64,000 nucleotides of DNA from Kitasatospora setae KM-6054 (GCF_000269985.1 NC_016109.1:496001-560000); one strand, 5' to 3'. Shown: positions 16,147 to 25,206, numbered from the stretch's first letter. Made by a program: numbers and translations. Notes: a model not told the origin generated them from the letters alone.

Positions 16147-17624
16147 GTCGGGGTGCCGGCTGACGCCTCGTTCGAGGCGGTGAGCGTGTCGGGGCGGGGA
16201 TCGGCGAAGTGCTGCGGGGCCGCGGGTCCGGGCTCCGCGGGTTTGGACCTGGTCAGCCACAGACCGGTGAGCACGGCGCTGGTCGTGGTGACGGCGCCGG
16301 CGGCGAGGAAGGCGTCGTCGAGGCAGGTCTCGAAGGAGGCGCCGCCGGACTGCCGGGTGCGGACGACGGCTCCGAGCAGTGCCACGCCGAGTACCGCGCC
16401 GATCTGCCGGGTGGTGCTGCTGATGCCCGACGCGAGGCCGCCCTCCTGGGGGCTGACCGATTGGACGGCAGCTCCGGTCAACGGGGACAGGGTCAGGCCG
16501 AAGCCGATGCCGACGACTGCCAGCCGCCACCACACGTTCCCGTAACCGGTGTCGGCGTGCACCGTGCCGAGCGCCAGCAGTCCCGGGCCCGCCAGGGCAA
16601 GGCCGGTGGTGACCACGGCGCGGAAGCCGTACCGGGCGGCGAGCCGGCCCGCGTACGGGCTGACCAGCACCATGGCGAGGGTGGTGGGCAGGGTCTGCAG
16701 GCCGGCGTGCAGGACCGAGCTGCCCTGGACCGACACGAAGAACTGGGAGAAGAAGAACGTCGAGCCCATGAGCGCGAACCCCACCACGCCCATCGCGGTG
16801 TTGGACACGGTGAACAGCCGTTGCCGGAACAGCCGCAGCGGCAGCATCGGAGCGGAAGCGCGCGCCTCGACGGTGACGAAGGCGGCGAGGAGGACCGCCG
16901 CGGCGGCGAAGCTCCCCGGGACCGTCGGCGACAGCCAGCCACGGGCACCGCCCTCGATCAGCCCGTAGGTCAGCGCCCCCACGCCCAGCGCGGAGAGCAC
17001 CGTGCCGGGAACGTCGATCGCGGGGGCACCCGGGTTGCGGGACTCGTCGAGGTGGCGCAGGCCGACCAGCAGGAGGACCACGCCGACGGGCAGGTTGACC
17101 AGGAAGATCGCGGGCCAGCCGAAGGTGTCCGTCAGCACGCCGCCGGCCACCGGGCCCACGGCCAGGCCGATGCCGCTGAGGCCGGCCCACAGCCCGATCG
17201 CTCTGATCCGCTCCTGCGGCACGGGGTGGGCGGAGACGAGCAGGACCAGCGAGGCAGGGCTCAGGGCTGCGGCCCCGGCACCCTGGAGGACTCGGCCGGC
17301 GACCAGCCAGCCGAGCGAGGGCGCGAGGCTGCACAGTACGGAGGCGGCGGTGAACACCGCCACGCCGATCAGGTACACCCGCTTGCGGCCGAACCGGTCG
17401 ACGAAGACGCCGCCGGACAGCAGCAGCATGGCGACCAGCAGGACGTACGCGTCGACGATCCACTGCAGACCGGTCAGCTGGGTGTGCAGCCGTTGCTGCA
17501 TGTCGGGCAGCGCCGCTCCGACGACCGTGTTGTCGAGCAGGACCATGAACTGGCCCAGGCAAGTCACCGTGAGCAGCGCGGCCCGGTTCGGTCGCCTGTT
17601 CGTGTTCGCACGCGCTTCCGTCAA
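16143..17624 (-). CDS. MFS drug exporter, DHA2 (EmrB/QacA) family
   Basis: A 493-residue inner-membrane proton antiporter with 14 predicted membrane segments. Motifs: the N-terminal CLGQFMVLLDNTVVGAALP (motif D1), DRFGRKRVYLIG in loop 2-3, and the antiporter motif GLAVGPVAGG in segment 5. Start is the TTG at 17624, fixed by a near-perfect AAGGAGG five bases upstream. Divergent from a TetR gene with two operator-like sites in the gap, so it is very likely repressed by that TetR and induced by its substrate. The IS nest is inserted exactly at its stop codon without changing the protein. Confidence 0.9.
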   Translation of the reverse strand: MTEARANTNRRPNRAALLTVTCLGQFMVLLDNTVVGAALPDMQQRLHTQLTGLQWIVDAYVLLVAMLLLSGGVFVDRFGRKRVYLIGVAVFTAASVLCSLAPSLGWLVAGRVLQGAGAAALSPASLVLLVSAHPVPQERIRAIGLWAGLSGIGLAVGPVAGGVLTDTFGWPAIFLVNLPVGVVLLLVGLRHLDESRNPGAPAIDVPGTVLSALGVGALTYGLIEGGARGWLSPTVPGSFAAAAVLLAAFVTVEARASAPMLPLRLFRQRLFTVSNTAMGVVGFALMGSTFFFSQFFVSVQGSSVLHAGLQTLPTTLAMVLVSPYAGRLAARYGFRAVVTTGLALAGPGLLALGTVHADTGYGNVWWRLAVVGIGFGLTLSPLTGAAVQSVSPQEGGLASGISSTTRQIGAVLGVALLGAVVRTRQSGGASFETCLDDAFLAAGAVTTTSAVLTGLWLTRSKPAEPGPAAPQHFADPRPDTLTASNEASAGTPT

Positions 17625-17692
17625 GGGTCCTCCTTTCGATCGTTGCCCGCATCCGGCCGGATGCGACGCGGGCGCCGGTGCATCCCGGCTGA

Positions 17693-17765
17693 CTAAAGCA
17701 GTCAGTGGCTGCGTTAGAGGACCCTAGGGCGCCCGCGCCGCAAAAGCAACCAACGACTGCGTTAA
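17693..17765. promoter_or_regulatory. Two TetR operator copies in the MFS/tetR divergent promoter
   Basis: Two 23-bp sites align base for base: 17695-17717 and 17743-17765, both AAAGCA, then a variable six bases, then GRCTGCGTTAR. The first is a near-perfect palindrome (CTAAAGCAG...CTGCGTTAG, 17693-17717). Spacing start-to-start is 48 bp. The second lies just before the tetR start, the first nearer the MFS promoter, so one regulator could control both genes. Confidence 0.65.
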
Positions 17766-17774
17766 GGTGGCGGG

Positions 17775-18365
17775 GTGAACGAGCGACAGCAAGCCCGGCG
17801 CCCCGGCGGGCGCAGCGCCCGCGTCGGTGCCCAGGTGCACCAGGCCGTCACCGAGCTGATCGGCGAGCGCGGCTACGGGAACTTCACCGTCGGCGAGGTC
17901 GCGGCCCGCGCGGGCGTGGCGGACAGCAGCATCTACCGCCGGTGGGGAAGCCTGGAGGCCCTGCTCACCGACGTGGCGCTCACCCGCCTCAACGCGCGGT
18001 CACCGATGCCCGACACCGGGACGCTGGCCGGCGACCTGCGCACCTACGCGGCCCAGGTGGCCCGCGAGATCACCGGACCCGACGGCCCGGCGGTGCTGCA
18101 CCTGGCCATCGCCCTGTCCGGCAGCGGCGAGCAGGGCGTGCGGGCGGGCCAGGAGCTCCGCGCCGAGCGCACCCGGCAACTGCAGTCCGTCCTCGACCGG
18201 GCCCGCGAACGCGGCGAGGACGCGCCCGACGTGCTCGAGCTGCTGGACCACGTCCTGGCCCCGATGTACGTCCGGGTCCTGTTCGGCATGGTCCCGCTCG
18301 CCCCGGAGTACGTCGACGGACTGGTCGACCGGCTGCTGTTGACCCACGGAATGGATCAAGGCTAG
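17775..18365 (+). CDS. TetR-family repressor of the adjacent exporter
   Basis: A 196-residue TetR regulator. The N-terminal helix-turn-helix is FTVGEVAARAGVADSSIYRRWGS (residues about 36-58, key turn GVADSSIYRRW). The C-terminal domain follows the TetR_C type with DHVLAPMYVRVLFG near the end, a dimerisation helix. GTG at 17775. It almost certainly controls itself and the divergent DHA2 exporter through the two matching sites between them. The ligand is unknown. Confidence 0.9.
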   Translation: MNERQQARRPGGRSARVGAQVHQAVTELIGERGYGNFTVGEVAARAGVADSSIYRRWGSLEALLTDVALTRLNARSPMPDTGTLAGDLRTYAAQVAREITGPDGPAVLHLAIALSGSGEQGVRAGQELRAERTRQLQSVLDRARERGEDAPDVLELLDHVLAPMYVRVLFGMVPLAPEYVDGLVDRLLLTHGMDQG

Positions 18366-18443
18366 GGTCCACGGCAGCATCGCGTGTCGGTCACCGGCTG
18401 GGTGAGACATGGAGGTGTCGGGACATGCCTTCGGAGGCATTCC

Positions 18444-18833
18444 TTGTCAGTCGACCTGAACCACACGATCGTCCACGCCCGGGACAACCGGGAGTCCGCT
18501 GAGTTCTTCGCGGACCTGCTGAACCTCGAGATCACCGCCGAGTGGGGCCCGTTCATCGCGGTCGCCCTGGGTAACGGCGTCACGCTGGACTTCGCCGCCG
18601 TCCCCGCGGACAGCATCACCCCCCAGCACTACGCCTTCCTGGTCTCCGAGGAGGAGTTCGACGCGGCGTACGCGCGGATCGAACAGCGCGGCGTGGAGCA
18701 CTACGCCGACCCCCGGCGGCAGCAGCCCGGCACGGTCAACCACAACGACGGTGGTCGCGGCGTGTACTTCATGGACCCGGCGGGCCACGCCATGGAACTC
18801 ATCACCGTGCCGTACGGCGGCTGGCCCTCGTAA
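18444..18833 (+). CDS. VOC-family (glyoxalase-fold) protein
   Basis: A 129-residue single-domain vicinal-oxygen-chelate protein. It begins SVDLNHTIVHARDNRESAEFF, the typical first beta-alpha unit with a metal His, has the central HYAFLVSEEEFD strand, and ends with GVYFMDPAGHAMELIT, carrying the second His and Glu ligands. Members include dioxygenases and antibiotic-binding proteins. Start is the TTG at 18444 because GGAGG lies six bases upstream; the ATGs further up have no ribosome site. Follows tetR in the same direction and may be part of the same resistance unit. Confidence 0.8.
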   Translation: MSVDLNHTIVHARDNRESAEFFADLLNLEITAEWGPFIAVALGNGVTLDFAAVPADSITPQHYAFLVSEEEFDAAYARIEQRGVEHYADPRRQQPGTVNHNDGGRGVYFMDPAGHAMELITVPYGGWPS

Positions 18834-18879
18834 CCACGAGCACCGAGGACCACAGCGCCGGCCGGCGATTCCCGGGGAC

Positions 18880-19221
18880 CGCTGCGACACGTGGCCGGCT
18901 GCCTCGTCGGCCACCGGGTGAAGCAGGTGATCCGCCTCCAGCATCGCCTCGAAGGCTGCCGATTCCAGGTCGGGACAGGAAACCCCGGAGGCCGGCGCCA
19001 GTCGAACCCGCGTGCGATCTCGCCTTCGCGGACGGTCGGGTAGTGCGTCCAGGTCGGGTCGGTGGTCATCGCGTCGAGGTCGGCGCGGGTGATCTCGGGT
19101 TCCAGCCGCTTGTGTCCGTAGCGGCAGTGGATCCACACGTGCCGGCGGCAGCTGGTCGGCAGCCAGTCGCGCTGGGCTCGGCACTTGGTGCAGCAGATCC
19201 GTCCAGGACCGGGCCGAGGGG
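18880..19221 (-). pseudogene. Decayed gene with Cys-rich start
   Basis: On the minus strand an open stretch without a proper start reads ICCTKCRAQRDWLPTSC, then HVWIHCRYGHKRLEPEITRA and a conserved-looking TWTHYPTVREGEIARGFDWRR. It then loses its sense; recognisable sequence seems to continue in another frame (CPDLESAAFEAMLEADHLL). The paired Cys suggest a small zinc-binding protein. I do not recognise the family. Best read as a truncated and frameshifted remnant. Confidence 0.4.
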
Positions 19222-19440
19222 AAGCTGGTCCCGGAAGGGCTCGGGGAGGAGTTTCCGCGGGGCGGCCTGGGCTGGGTCGACGGCGGCTACCTCGATGTCG
19301 TCGACGCCGGCCTGATCGGCTGGGCCGCGGTGCACGAGGGCTACGAGCGCAAGACCGCGCACCCGGAGGTGATGATCATCGGTGATGCCGAAGTGTCCCG
19401 CGGAGCCGACCGGGCCGAGGGCGGGGGACGGGACTCGGGG
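19201..19440 (+). pseudogene. Gene remnant of unknown origin
   Basis: Plus-strand frame with protein-like composition, including LGWVDGGYLDVVDAGLIGWA and KTAHPEVMIIGDAEVSRG, but no start or ribosome site and no upstream domain. It runs into the 3' end of the MmyB-type gene. Together with the remnant next to it, this marks a scar between two regulator/exporter pairs. Confidence 0.3.
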
Positions 19441-19448
19441 CGGTGGGG

Positions 19449-20339
19449 TCAGGCGCCGGTGGCAGCCCTGTCGGCGGAGTCGTCGCGGGAGGTCCAGGCC
19501 GGAGCGGCGCCGACCAGGGAGTCGAGGCGTTCCAGGCGTTGGGCGGTGGCGGTGTCGGTGGGCGTCATGACGACGATCCGGGCGTCCCGGGCCCGGTCCA
19601 GCCACAGGCTCTGGAACTGGACGTCGAGGGTGCCGACGCGCGGTGACTGGTAGCGGCGCAGCTGGGTGCGGTCGCCCACGACCTCGTACGACTCCCAGTG
19701 CCGCACGAAGTCCGGCGACTCCTGGCGCAGCCGGGTGATCAGGGCGTTCCAGCGGGGGTCGTCGCGGTGTTCGGGCTGGCGGGTGCGGAGCTTCGCGGTG
19801 ATCTCGCGCAGGACGGTGTCCTCGTCGAGCAGGCTGTTGCGCCAGCTCGGTTCGGTGAACATCAGCCAGGCGCAGTTGCGTTCCTCGACCGGGTACGCGT
19901 CCAGGTCGGCGAACAGGTAGCGGTAGGTGCGGTTGGCCGCGACCAGGTCGTAGCAGTCGGTCTGCACGGCGGCCGGGTACGGCAGCAGTTTGGCCAGCAG
20001 GGCGGTCTGTTCGGGGCGCAGGTCCACCGGCGGTCCCGGTTCGGTGGCCGCGCCGCGGCCCGCGAGCACCATCAGGTGCCGGTGCTCGGCGGGGTCCAGG
20101 CGCAGGACGCGCGCGACCGCGTCCAGGACCTGGTCGGACGCGTTCTTGGCCCGGCCCTGTTCGAGCCAGGTGTACCAGGTGACCCCGACGCCGGCGAGCT
20201 GCGCGACCTCCTCGCGCCGCAGGCCGGGTGTGCGGCGGCGGCCGGCCGCGGGCAGGCCCACGTCGCCGGGGGTGAGGCGGGCGCGGCGGGCGCGCAGGAA
20301 GGCGCCGAGGGCGCTGCGGTCGGATGTCGAGGAGGTCAC
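19449..20339 (-). CDS. MmyB-type helix-turn-helix regulator
   Basis: A 296-residue XRE-family regulator with a C-terminal MmyB-like ligand-binding domain. The N-terminal HTH reads TPGLRREEVAQLAGVGVTWY then TWLEQGRAKNAS, a hallmark of this group. The C-terminal half has DCYDLVAANRTYRYLF, RNCAWLMFTEPSWRN and the later FQSLWLDRARDARIVVMTP motifs; homologues bind fatty-acid-like ligands. Start GTG at 20339. Divergent from an MFS gene, the usual arrangement for this family, and a 14-base palindrome lies in between. Confidence 0.9.
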   Translation of the reverse strand: MTSSTSDRSALGAFLRARRARLTPGDVGLPAAGRRRTPGLRREEVAQLAGVGVTWYTWLEQGRAKNASDQVLDAVARVLRLDPAEHRHLMVLAGRGAATEPGPPVDLRPEQTALLAKLLPYPAAVQTDCYDLVAANRTYRYLFADLDAYPVEERNCAWLMFTEPSWRNSLLDEDTVLREITAKLRTRQPEHRDDPRWNALITRLRQESPDFVRHWESYEVVGDRTQLRRYQSPRVGTLDVQFQSLWLDRARDARIVVMTPTDTATAQRLERLDSLVGAAPAWTSRDDSADRAATGA

Positions 20340-20402
20340 CGCACCAGTGTCGCGGCTCGCGGCGGGTGGATCCAGGTGGCGCCGGTACCCGTATCGGCAG
20401 GC

Positions 20403-20416
20403 TCCTGGTACCAGGA
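20403..20416. promoter_or_regulatory. Palindrome TCCTGGTACCAGGA, likely operator
   Basis: Perfect 14-base palindrome 25 bases before the MFS start and 64 bases from the regulator start. A likely binding site for the MmyB-type regulator. Confidence 0.5.
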
Positions 20417-20441
20417 TGACGCGGGGCGCAGGGTCGTGGCC

Positions 20442-21932
20442 ATGACCGCACAGACCGTTTCCCTGACCCGTCCCGTGGTGCCGCGCCCGGCGCGCGCCCT
20501 CACCGGCGGCGGCCTCGCCGTCCTGCTGCTCGCCTACCTGCCCGTGAACATGACGTTCGGGTCGGTCAACCTGCTCGAACCCGCGATCACCGCGGACCTC
20601 GGGGTGGGCGTGTCGGGCGGGCAGCTCGTGCTGTCCGCGTACACCACCGCGTTCGCCGCGACGCTCGTCGTCGCGGGGCGTCTGGGCGACCGGTTCGGGC
20701 GGCGCCGGCTGCTCGCGGCCGGGGTCGGCGCGTTCGGCGCGGCCTCGGTACTGGCCGCGCTCGCGCCGGACCTCGTCGTCCTGGTGGTGCTGCGCGCCGT
20801 GCTGGGTGCCGCCGCCGGGCTGTTCACCCCGCAGGTGCTGTCCACCATCCAGTCCACGGCGCCCGGGCGGCTGCGGGCGCTGGGCGTCACGCTGTTCGCC
20901 GCCGTCAGCGGCATCGCCACCGTCACCGGCCAGCTCCTGGCGGGCGCGGTGGCGCAGGCGGCCGGCGAGCACTGGGGCTGGCGGCTGGTCCAGGTGCTCA
21001 CCGGGGCGCTGGGCGCGGCGGCGCTGGTCGCCCTGCGCACCGTGCCCGAGTCGCGCTCGACGGCCCCGCTGGCGCTCGACCTGCGCGGGGCCGCGCTGCT
21101 CGGCACCGGCCTGCTCCTCGTCGTGGTACCGCTGACCCTCGGCACCTCCGCGGGCGGCCCGGCCCCGGTGTCCGTGATGCTGGCCGCGGGCGCCGCGGTG
21201 CTCGCCGTCTTCGCCCGCTCGCAGCGCGCCGCCGAACGCCGCGGCGAACTGCCCGTCGTGCCGCCGAGCGTGCTGCGCACGCCGGCCGTGCGCCGGGGCC
21301 TGGTGATGACGCTGCTGTTCTTCGTCGGCTACGGGGCCTTCCTGTACGAGTTCTCGGCGCTCGCCCAGAGCGCGTTCGGCGTGGACGCCTGGGGCACCGT
21401 CCTGCTGTTGCTCGGTTTCGGCGCGGCGTTCGTCGTCACCGCTCTCGTCCTGCCGGCCGTGGAACGCCGCACCGGGCGCTGGACGACGACGGGCGCGGCC
21501 GTCGGGCAGGCGGCCGTGCTCCTGGGGCTCGCCCTCGCCGTGGACGGCACCCGCGACGGGGCCCCGGCGGCCCTGCAGCCGTTGCTGGTGCTGCTCGGCG
21601 TCACCCAGGCCCTGATGTACGGCCCGGTCCTGCGCACGGTCCTGTCGCGCACCCCGACCTGGGCGGCGGGCGTCGCCGGCGGGCTCTTCACCACGCTGCA
21701 GCAACTCGGCCTCGGCCTGGGTGTGGCGCTCCTGGGCGGGCTCTTCCACGCCGTGGCCACCGCGACGGCGGGCGGCGGCGGTGCCGGTGGCGGGCTGTCC
21801 CGCGGTTTCGCCGTCGCCGTGACCGTGCAGGCCGTGCTGGCCCTGGCGTTCGCCTTCCTGGCGGCCCGGATCGCCCGAGCCGGGGAGGGGATCGGGGACG
21901 GGGTGCAGGCGCGCGGGCTGAGCGGACGGTGA
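20442..21932 (+). CDS. MFS transporter, DHA2-like
   Basis: A 496-residue multi-pass inner-membrane exporter. It shows LPVNMTFGSVNLLEPAIT in the first segment, the loop 2-3 motif GRLGDRFGRRRLLAAG, and about 14 hydrophobic segments; a Gly-rich loop (TAGGGGAGGG) precedes the last one. ATG at 20442. Divergent from the MmyB-type gene, which probably represses it. Substrate unknown; such pairs usually export drugs or metabolic intermediates. Confidence 0.85.
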   Translation: MTAQTVSLTRPVVPRPARALTGGGLAVLLLAYLPVNMTFGSVNLLEPAITADLGVGVSGGQLVLSAYTTAFAATLVVAGRLGDRFGRRRLLAAGVGAFGAASVLAALAPDLVVLVVLRAVLGAAAGLFTPQVLSTIQSTAPGRLRALGVTLFAAVSGIATVTGQLLAGAVAQAAGEHWGWRLVQVLTGALGAAALVALRTVPESRSTAPLALDLRGAALLGTGLLLVVVPLTLGTSAGGPAPVSVMLAAGAAVLAVFARSQRAAERRGELPVVPPSVLRTPAVRRGLVMTLLFFVGYGAFLYEFSALAQSAFGVDAWGTVLLLLGFGAAFVVTALVLPAVERRTGRWTTTGAAVGQAAVLLGLALAVDGTRDGAPAALQPLLVLLGVTQALMYGPVLRTVLSRTPTWAAGVAGGLFTTLQQLGLGLGVALLGGLFHAVATATAGGGGAGGGLSRGFAVAVTVQAVLALAFAFLAARIARAGEGIGDGVQARGLSGR

Positions 21933-21933
21933 G

Positions 21934-22092
21934 GAGAAGCCCAAGAACGCCACCCACTGGTCGACCCGCTCCATGGCCGCCGCCACCGGCATGTCCCAGT
22001 CCGCGATCTCGCCGATCTGGCGCGCGTTCGCCCTCGCCCCGCACCGCGCCGAGACCTTCGAGCTCAGCACCGACCCCCTGTTCATCGACAGC
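21934..22092 (+). pseudogene. IS630-family transposase fragment
   Basis: About 53 codons matching the HTH/linker part of IS630-type transposases: EEKPKNATHWSTRSMAAATG, then MSQSAISPIWRAFALAPHRA and ETFELSTDPLFIDS. In the family this region ends at the start of the catalytic domain; here the sequence then becomes unrelated. No start, no DDE domain, no terminal repeats found. A relic abutting the MFS stop. Confidence 0.75.
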
Positions 22093-22149
22093 GCCGCAGC
22101 CACGACTACGCCCGCTCCGGCACCGCCACCCTCTTCCCTCTTCGCGCTT

Positions 22150-22555
22150 CGCGGCGCCCCGGGCGGCCTGCCGTCCGGGCCCGTTCGCCGCCGCGACCGC
22201 CGTGTCGGCGATCATCGACCCGGCCCGGCGGGAGCGGTCGGTGCCGGTGTGGCAGCAGCCGCACGCGGCCGCCCTGCGCGGTCCGGCCGGCGGTCCGGAA
22301 CCCGGCCGGGACCCCGGCGCCCCGGCCGTCCACCGCGACCTCACCGCACTGACCCCGCGCGAACTGGAGGTGCTGGCCCTGCTCGGCCGCGGCCTGTCCA
22401 CCACCGAGCTGGCCGGTGAACTGACCCTCAGCGAGGCGACGGTGAAGACGCACGTGGCCCGGATCTTCGCCAAGCTCGGCCTGCGCGACCGCGCCCAGGC
22501 CGTCGTCGTGGCCTACGAGACGGGGCTGGTCGCACCGGGCGACCGGTCCGGGTAG
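22150..22555 (+). pseudogene. Truncated LuxR-type regulator (HTH domain only)
   Basis: The last 75 codons encode a complete LuxR/NarL helix-turn-helix: LTALTPRELEVLALLGRGLS then ELTLSEATVKTHVARIFAKL. About 45 further upstream codons (VSAIIDPARRERSVPVWQQP) resemble the linker that follows a receiver domain, but the receiver itself is missing and replaced by the IS630 remnant. Probably a response regulator truncated by a transposition event. A GTG near 22201 could start a small HTH protein, but no ribosome site supports it. Confidence 0.6.
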
Positions 22556-22709
22556 CACGGCGGCGAGCGGCCCGTCTCCCGTCTCCCGGAACGGGACGGG
22601 GGCCTGTCCGACGGAGTGCGCGCGCCGGTAATGGCGAGCGGTGGCGGCGTGCTCTCGGCTTTACTGACCCGGAACCGGCCTGTCCGATCACCCTCACCCG
22701 GAGCGCCAC

Positions 22710-23660
22710 TTGACCGTCGAGACCGACCCGCTGTTCGATCCGTTCTCCCGGGCCAGGGCGGACGGGGTCGAACGCACCTCCACCCGTGTCCTGCTCACCG
22801 ACCCGGCCGGCCGGGTCCTGCTGCTGCGTCGGACGGCCGGCGCGCCGCAGGGCGGGCGGTGGGAGCTGCCGGGCGGTGGGACGGAGCCGGGCGAGGACGT
22901 CGTCGCGGCCGGGCTGCGCGAGTTGGGCGAGGAGACCGGCCTCACCGGGGTCCGGGTCACCGCCCGCCTCGGGCACGCCGACTATCCGAACACCCGGGGC
23001 GCCGTCACCCGCGCCTTCGTGGTCGCCGCCCAGCTGGACCGCCCTCGGGAGGTGCGGCTGTCGCCCGAACACGACGCGTACCGCTGGGTCCTGCCCGCCG
23101 GGTTGCCGCGGCCGGTCGCCGCCCACGAGGCGGAGCTGATCCGCCGGCACAGCGCGCCGCCGCCCGTGCTGCCCGGGCACCGGCCGCTGCCCGTGTACCT
23201 GCCGACGATCCCCGCAGCGCCGATGTGGGGCTCGGTCTTCTTCACCGCCGAGGGCGGCGCGGCCGTGCTGCTGCGCGCCACCGACCCGGCCAAGGGTCTG
23301 CAATGGGCGGGCGGGGACGTGGAGTTCGGCGATCCGAGCCCGCTGCACACCGCGGTGCGCGAGTGCTGGGAGGAGACCGGCATCCTCCTGGAGCCCGACC
23401 CGGAGCGGCTGCCGCTGCTGGCCACCGTGTTCGAGCAGCCGCGGGGCGGCTGGCCGGCGAAGGTCGGATTCGCTTTCCACGGCGGCGAGTTGTCCGCCGA
23501 ACGGCTGGCCGCGATCCGGCTCGATCCGGCCGAGCACACCGAGGTCGTCCTGCTGGCCCGCGACGAACTGGCCGCCCGTACCGACCCCCGCCGCGCCCGG
23601 CTCACCCGCGCCGCCCTGGACGCGGTCCGCACCGGCGTGCCCGCCTACGTCGTCTGCTGA
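22710..23660 (+). CDS. Tandem Nudix-domain protein
   Basis: A 316-residue protein with two Nudix folds. The first (residues about 22-150) has a perfect Nudix box, GGGTEPGEDVVAAGLRELGE followed by ETGL (G-x5-E-x7-REUxEExGU), so it should hydrolyse a nucleoside diphosphate derivative. The second (about 165-300) keeps RECWEETGI but has Pro where the first box Glu belongs (FGDPSPLHTAV), so it may be non-catalytic. Start is the TTG at 22710 after CGGAG. Single gene, followed by the FolC-like gene 109 bases on. Confidence 0.8.
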   Translation: MTVETDPLFDPFSRARADGVERTSTRVLLTDPAGRVLLLRRTAGAPQGGRWELPGGGTEPGEDVVAAGLRELGEETGLTGVRVTARLGHADYPNTRGAVTRAFVVAAQLDRPREVRLSPEHDAYRWVLPAGLPRPVAAHEAELIRRHSAPPPVLPGHRPLPVYLPTIPAAPMWGSVFFTAEGGAAVLLRATDPAKGLQWAGGDVEFGDPSPLHTAVRECWEETGILLEPDPERLPLLATVFEQPRGGWPAKVGFAFHGGELSAERLAAIRLDPAEHTEVVLLARDELAARTDPRRARLTRAALDAVRTGVPAYVVC

Positions 23661-23769
23661 GCCCGGACGCCCGCTCCCGTACCCGCTCCCGCGCTCGCGG
23701 GGCTCATCCGTTCGGAGGATCACGGCCGTTGCCGCCCCGCTCGGGCGGGGGCGGTGAGAGCATGGGGCC

Positions 23770-25128
23770 GTGGATTACCAGCAGTGTGCGGAGCACCTCG
23801 CCGGACTGTACGCACTCGCTCCCGCCGAGCGGGTGGCGAGACGCCGGAACCTCCCCGGGCTGCTCGACGCGCTCGGCCGCCCGCAGGACGGGCTGCGCGG
23901 GGCGATGGTGATCGGCACCAACGGGAAGGGCTCCACGGCCGCCTTCGCGGTCTCGGCGCTGTCCGCGGCCGGGGAGCGGATCGGCAGCATGCCGAGCCCG
24001 CACCTGCAGGAGCCGCGGGAGCGGATCCGGGTCGACGGGCGGCCGATCGGCCGGGACGCGTACGCGGCGGCCTACCGCGAGGTGCTGGCGGTGATCGGCG
24101 AGCACGGGCTGCCGGTGGGCGCCGGTGCGATGTGCGCCGCGGTCGCCGCCGCGCACTTCCGCCAGGCCGGTGTGACCCGGGTGGTGGCCGAGGCGAGCAT
24201 CGGGGGACGCGGCGCGGCGGTCCGCTTCCTGGACCTCGACGTCAAGGTGGTCACCGGCGTCGGCCTGGACCACGCCGGCGTCCTCGGCGACACGCTGGGC
24301 CGGATCGCCGCCGCCAAGGCCAGTGCGGTGCGCGACGGCGAGCACCTCGTGCTGGGGCGGCTGGACCCGCAGGCGCAGGCCGGCGTCGGGGAGGTGCTGG
24401 CCGAGCGCAGCGGCCTGACCTGCTGGCAGGTCGACCGGGAGATCCGGTACGCCGACCGGCCCGACGGGGCCCTGGACGTCAGCACGCCGCTCGGTGAGCA
24501 CCGCGCCCTGCCCTGCCCGCTGCCCGGCGTCCACCAGCACCACAACCTGGCCCTCGGCCTGGCCACCGCCGCCGCGCTCGCCGACCGCGGCCACGCCGAC
24601 CTGCCGTCCGACCGGCTGCTGCGCCCGGCCCTGGCCGCCACCCGCTGGCCCGGCCGCCTCGAACTGCTCACCGACGCCCGGCTGGACGGCTGGCGCGGCC
24701 GGGTGCTGCTGGACGGCGCCACCAACCCGCAGGGGGTGGCCACCGTGATGCCCGAGATCGAACGCCTCGCCACGGCGGCCCCCGGCGCCGCTCGCGGCGC
24801 CGACACCCGCGCCGGGGCCGACGCCCCGTCGACCGCCGTCGTCTTCGCCGCGATGCGCGACAAGGACGTCCCGGAGATGCTCGCCCCGCTGCCCGCGCCG
24901 TGGCCGCTGGTCCTGACCCGGACCGGCTCCCCCGACGCCGCCGAGCCCGACGCCCTGCGCACCCGGCTGCCCGCCGCCCGGCGGGACCGCGTCCACACCG
25001 CGCCCGACACCGCCAGCGCGCTGCGCCGGGCCGCCGAACTGGTGGGCCCCGGCGGGCTGATCGTGGTGTTCGGCTCGCTCCGGCTGGTGGGCGAGAGCCG
25101 CACCGCGCTCGGCCTGGCCCCGGCCTGA
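23770..25128 (+). CDS. FolC-like Mur ligase (folylpolyglutamate synthase family)
   Basis: A 452-residue ATP-dependent ligase of the Mur family. FolC features are the P-loop GTNGKGSTAA, the SPHLQEPRERIRVDG segment (Omega loop), EASIGGRG, and the hinge TRWPGRLELL with LDGATNPQG. These fit folylpolyglutamate/dihydrofolate synthase, which adds glutamate to folates. The lack of the family's usual tail lysine region could not be judged by eye, so a specialised glutamyl ligase is possible. GTG at 23770. No folate genes are adjacent. Confidence 0.8.
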   Translation: MDYQQCAEHLAGLYALAPAERVARRRNLPGLLDALGRPQDGLRGAMVIGTNGKGSTAAFAVSALSAAGERIGSMPSPHLQEPRERIRVDGRPIGRDAYAAAYREVLAVIGEHGLPVGAGAMCAAVAAAHFRQAGVTRVVAEASIGGRGAAVRFLDLDVKVVTGVGLDHAGVLGDTLGRIAAAKASAVRDGEHLVLGRLDPQAQAGVGEVLAERSGLTCWQVDREIRYADRPDGALDVSTPLGEHRALPCPLPGVHQHHNLALGLATAAALADRGHADLPSDRLLRPALAATRWPGRLELLTDARLDGWRGRVLLDGATNPQGVATVMPEIERLATAAPGAARGADTRAGADAPSTAVVFAAMRDKDVPEMLAPLPAPWPLVLTRTGSPDAAEPDALRTRLPAARRDRVHTAPDTASALRRAAELVGPGGLIVVFGSLRLVGESRTALGLAPA

Positions 25129-25151
25129 GCGCGGCGGGCCGGAGCCACCGG

Positions 25152-25199
25152 CGCCCCCGCTGCGGGGCGTCCGTCGACGGCCGCACCGCAGCGGGGGCG
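25152..25199. terminator. Bidirectional terminator hairpin, 14-bp stem
   Basis: CGCCCCCGCTGCGG (25152-25165) pairs perfectly with CCGCAGCGGGGGCG (25186-25199) between the convergent folC-like and protease genes. Confidence 0.7.
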
Positions 25200-25206
25200 G
25201 GGTGGG

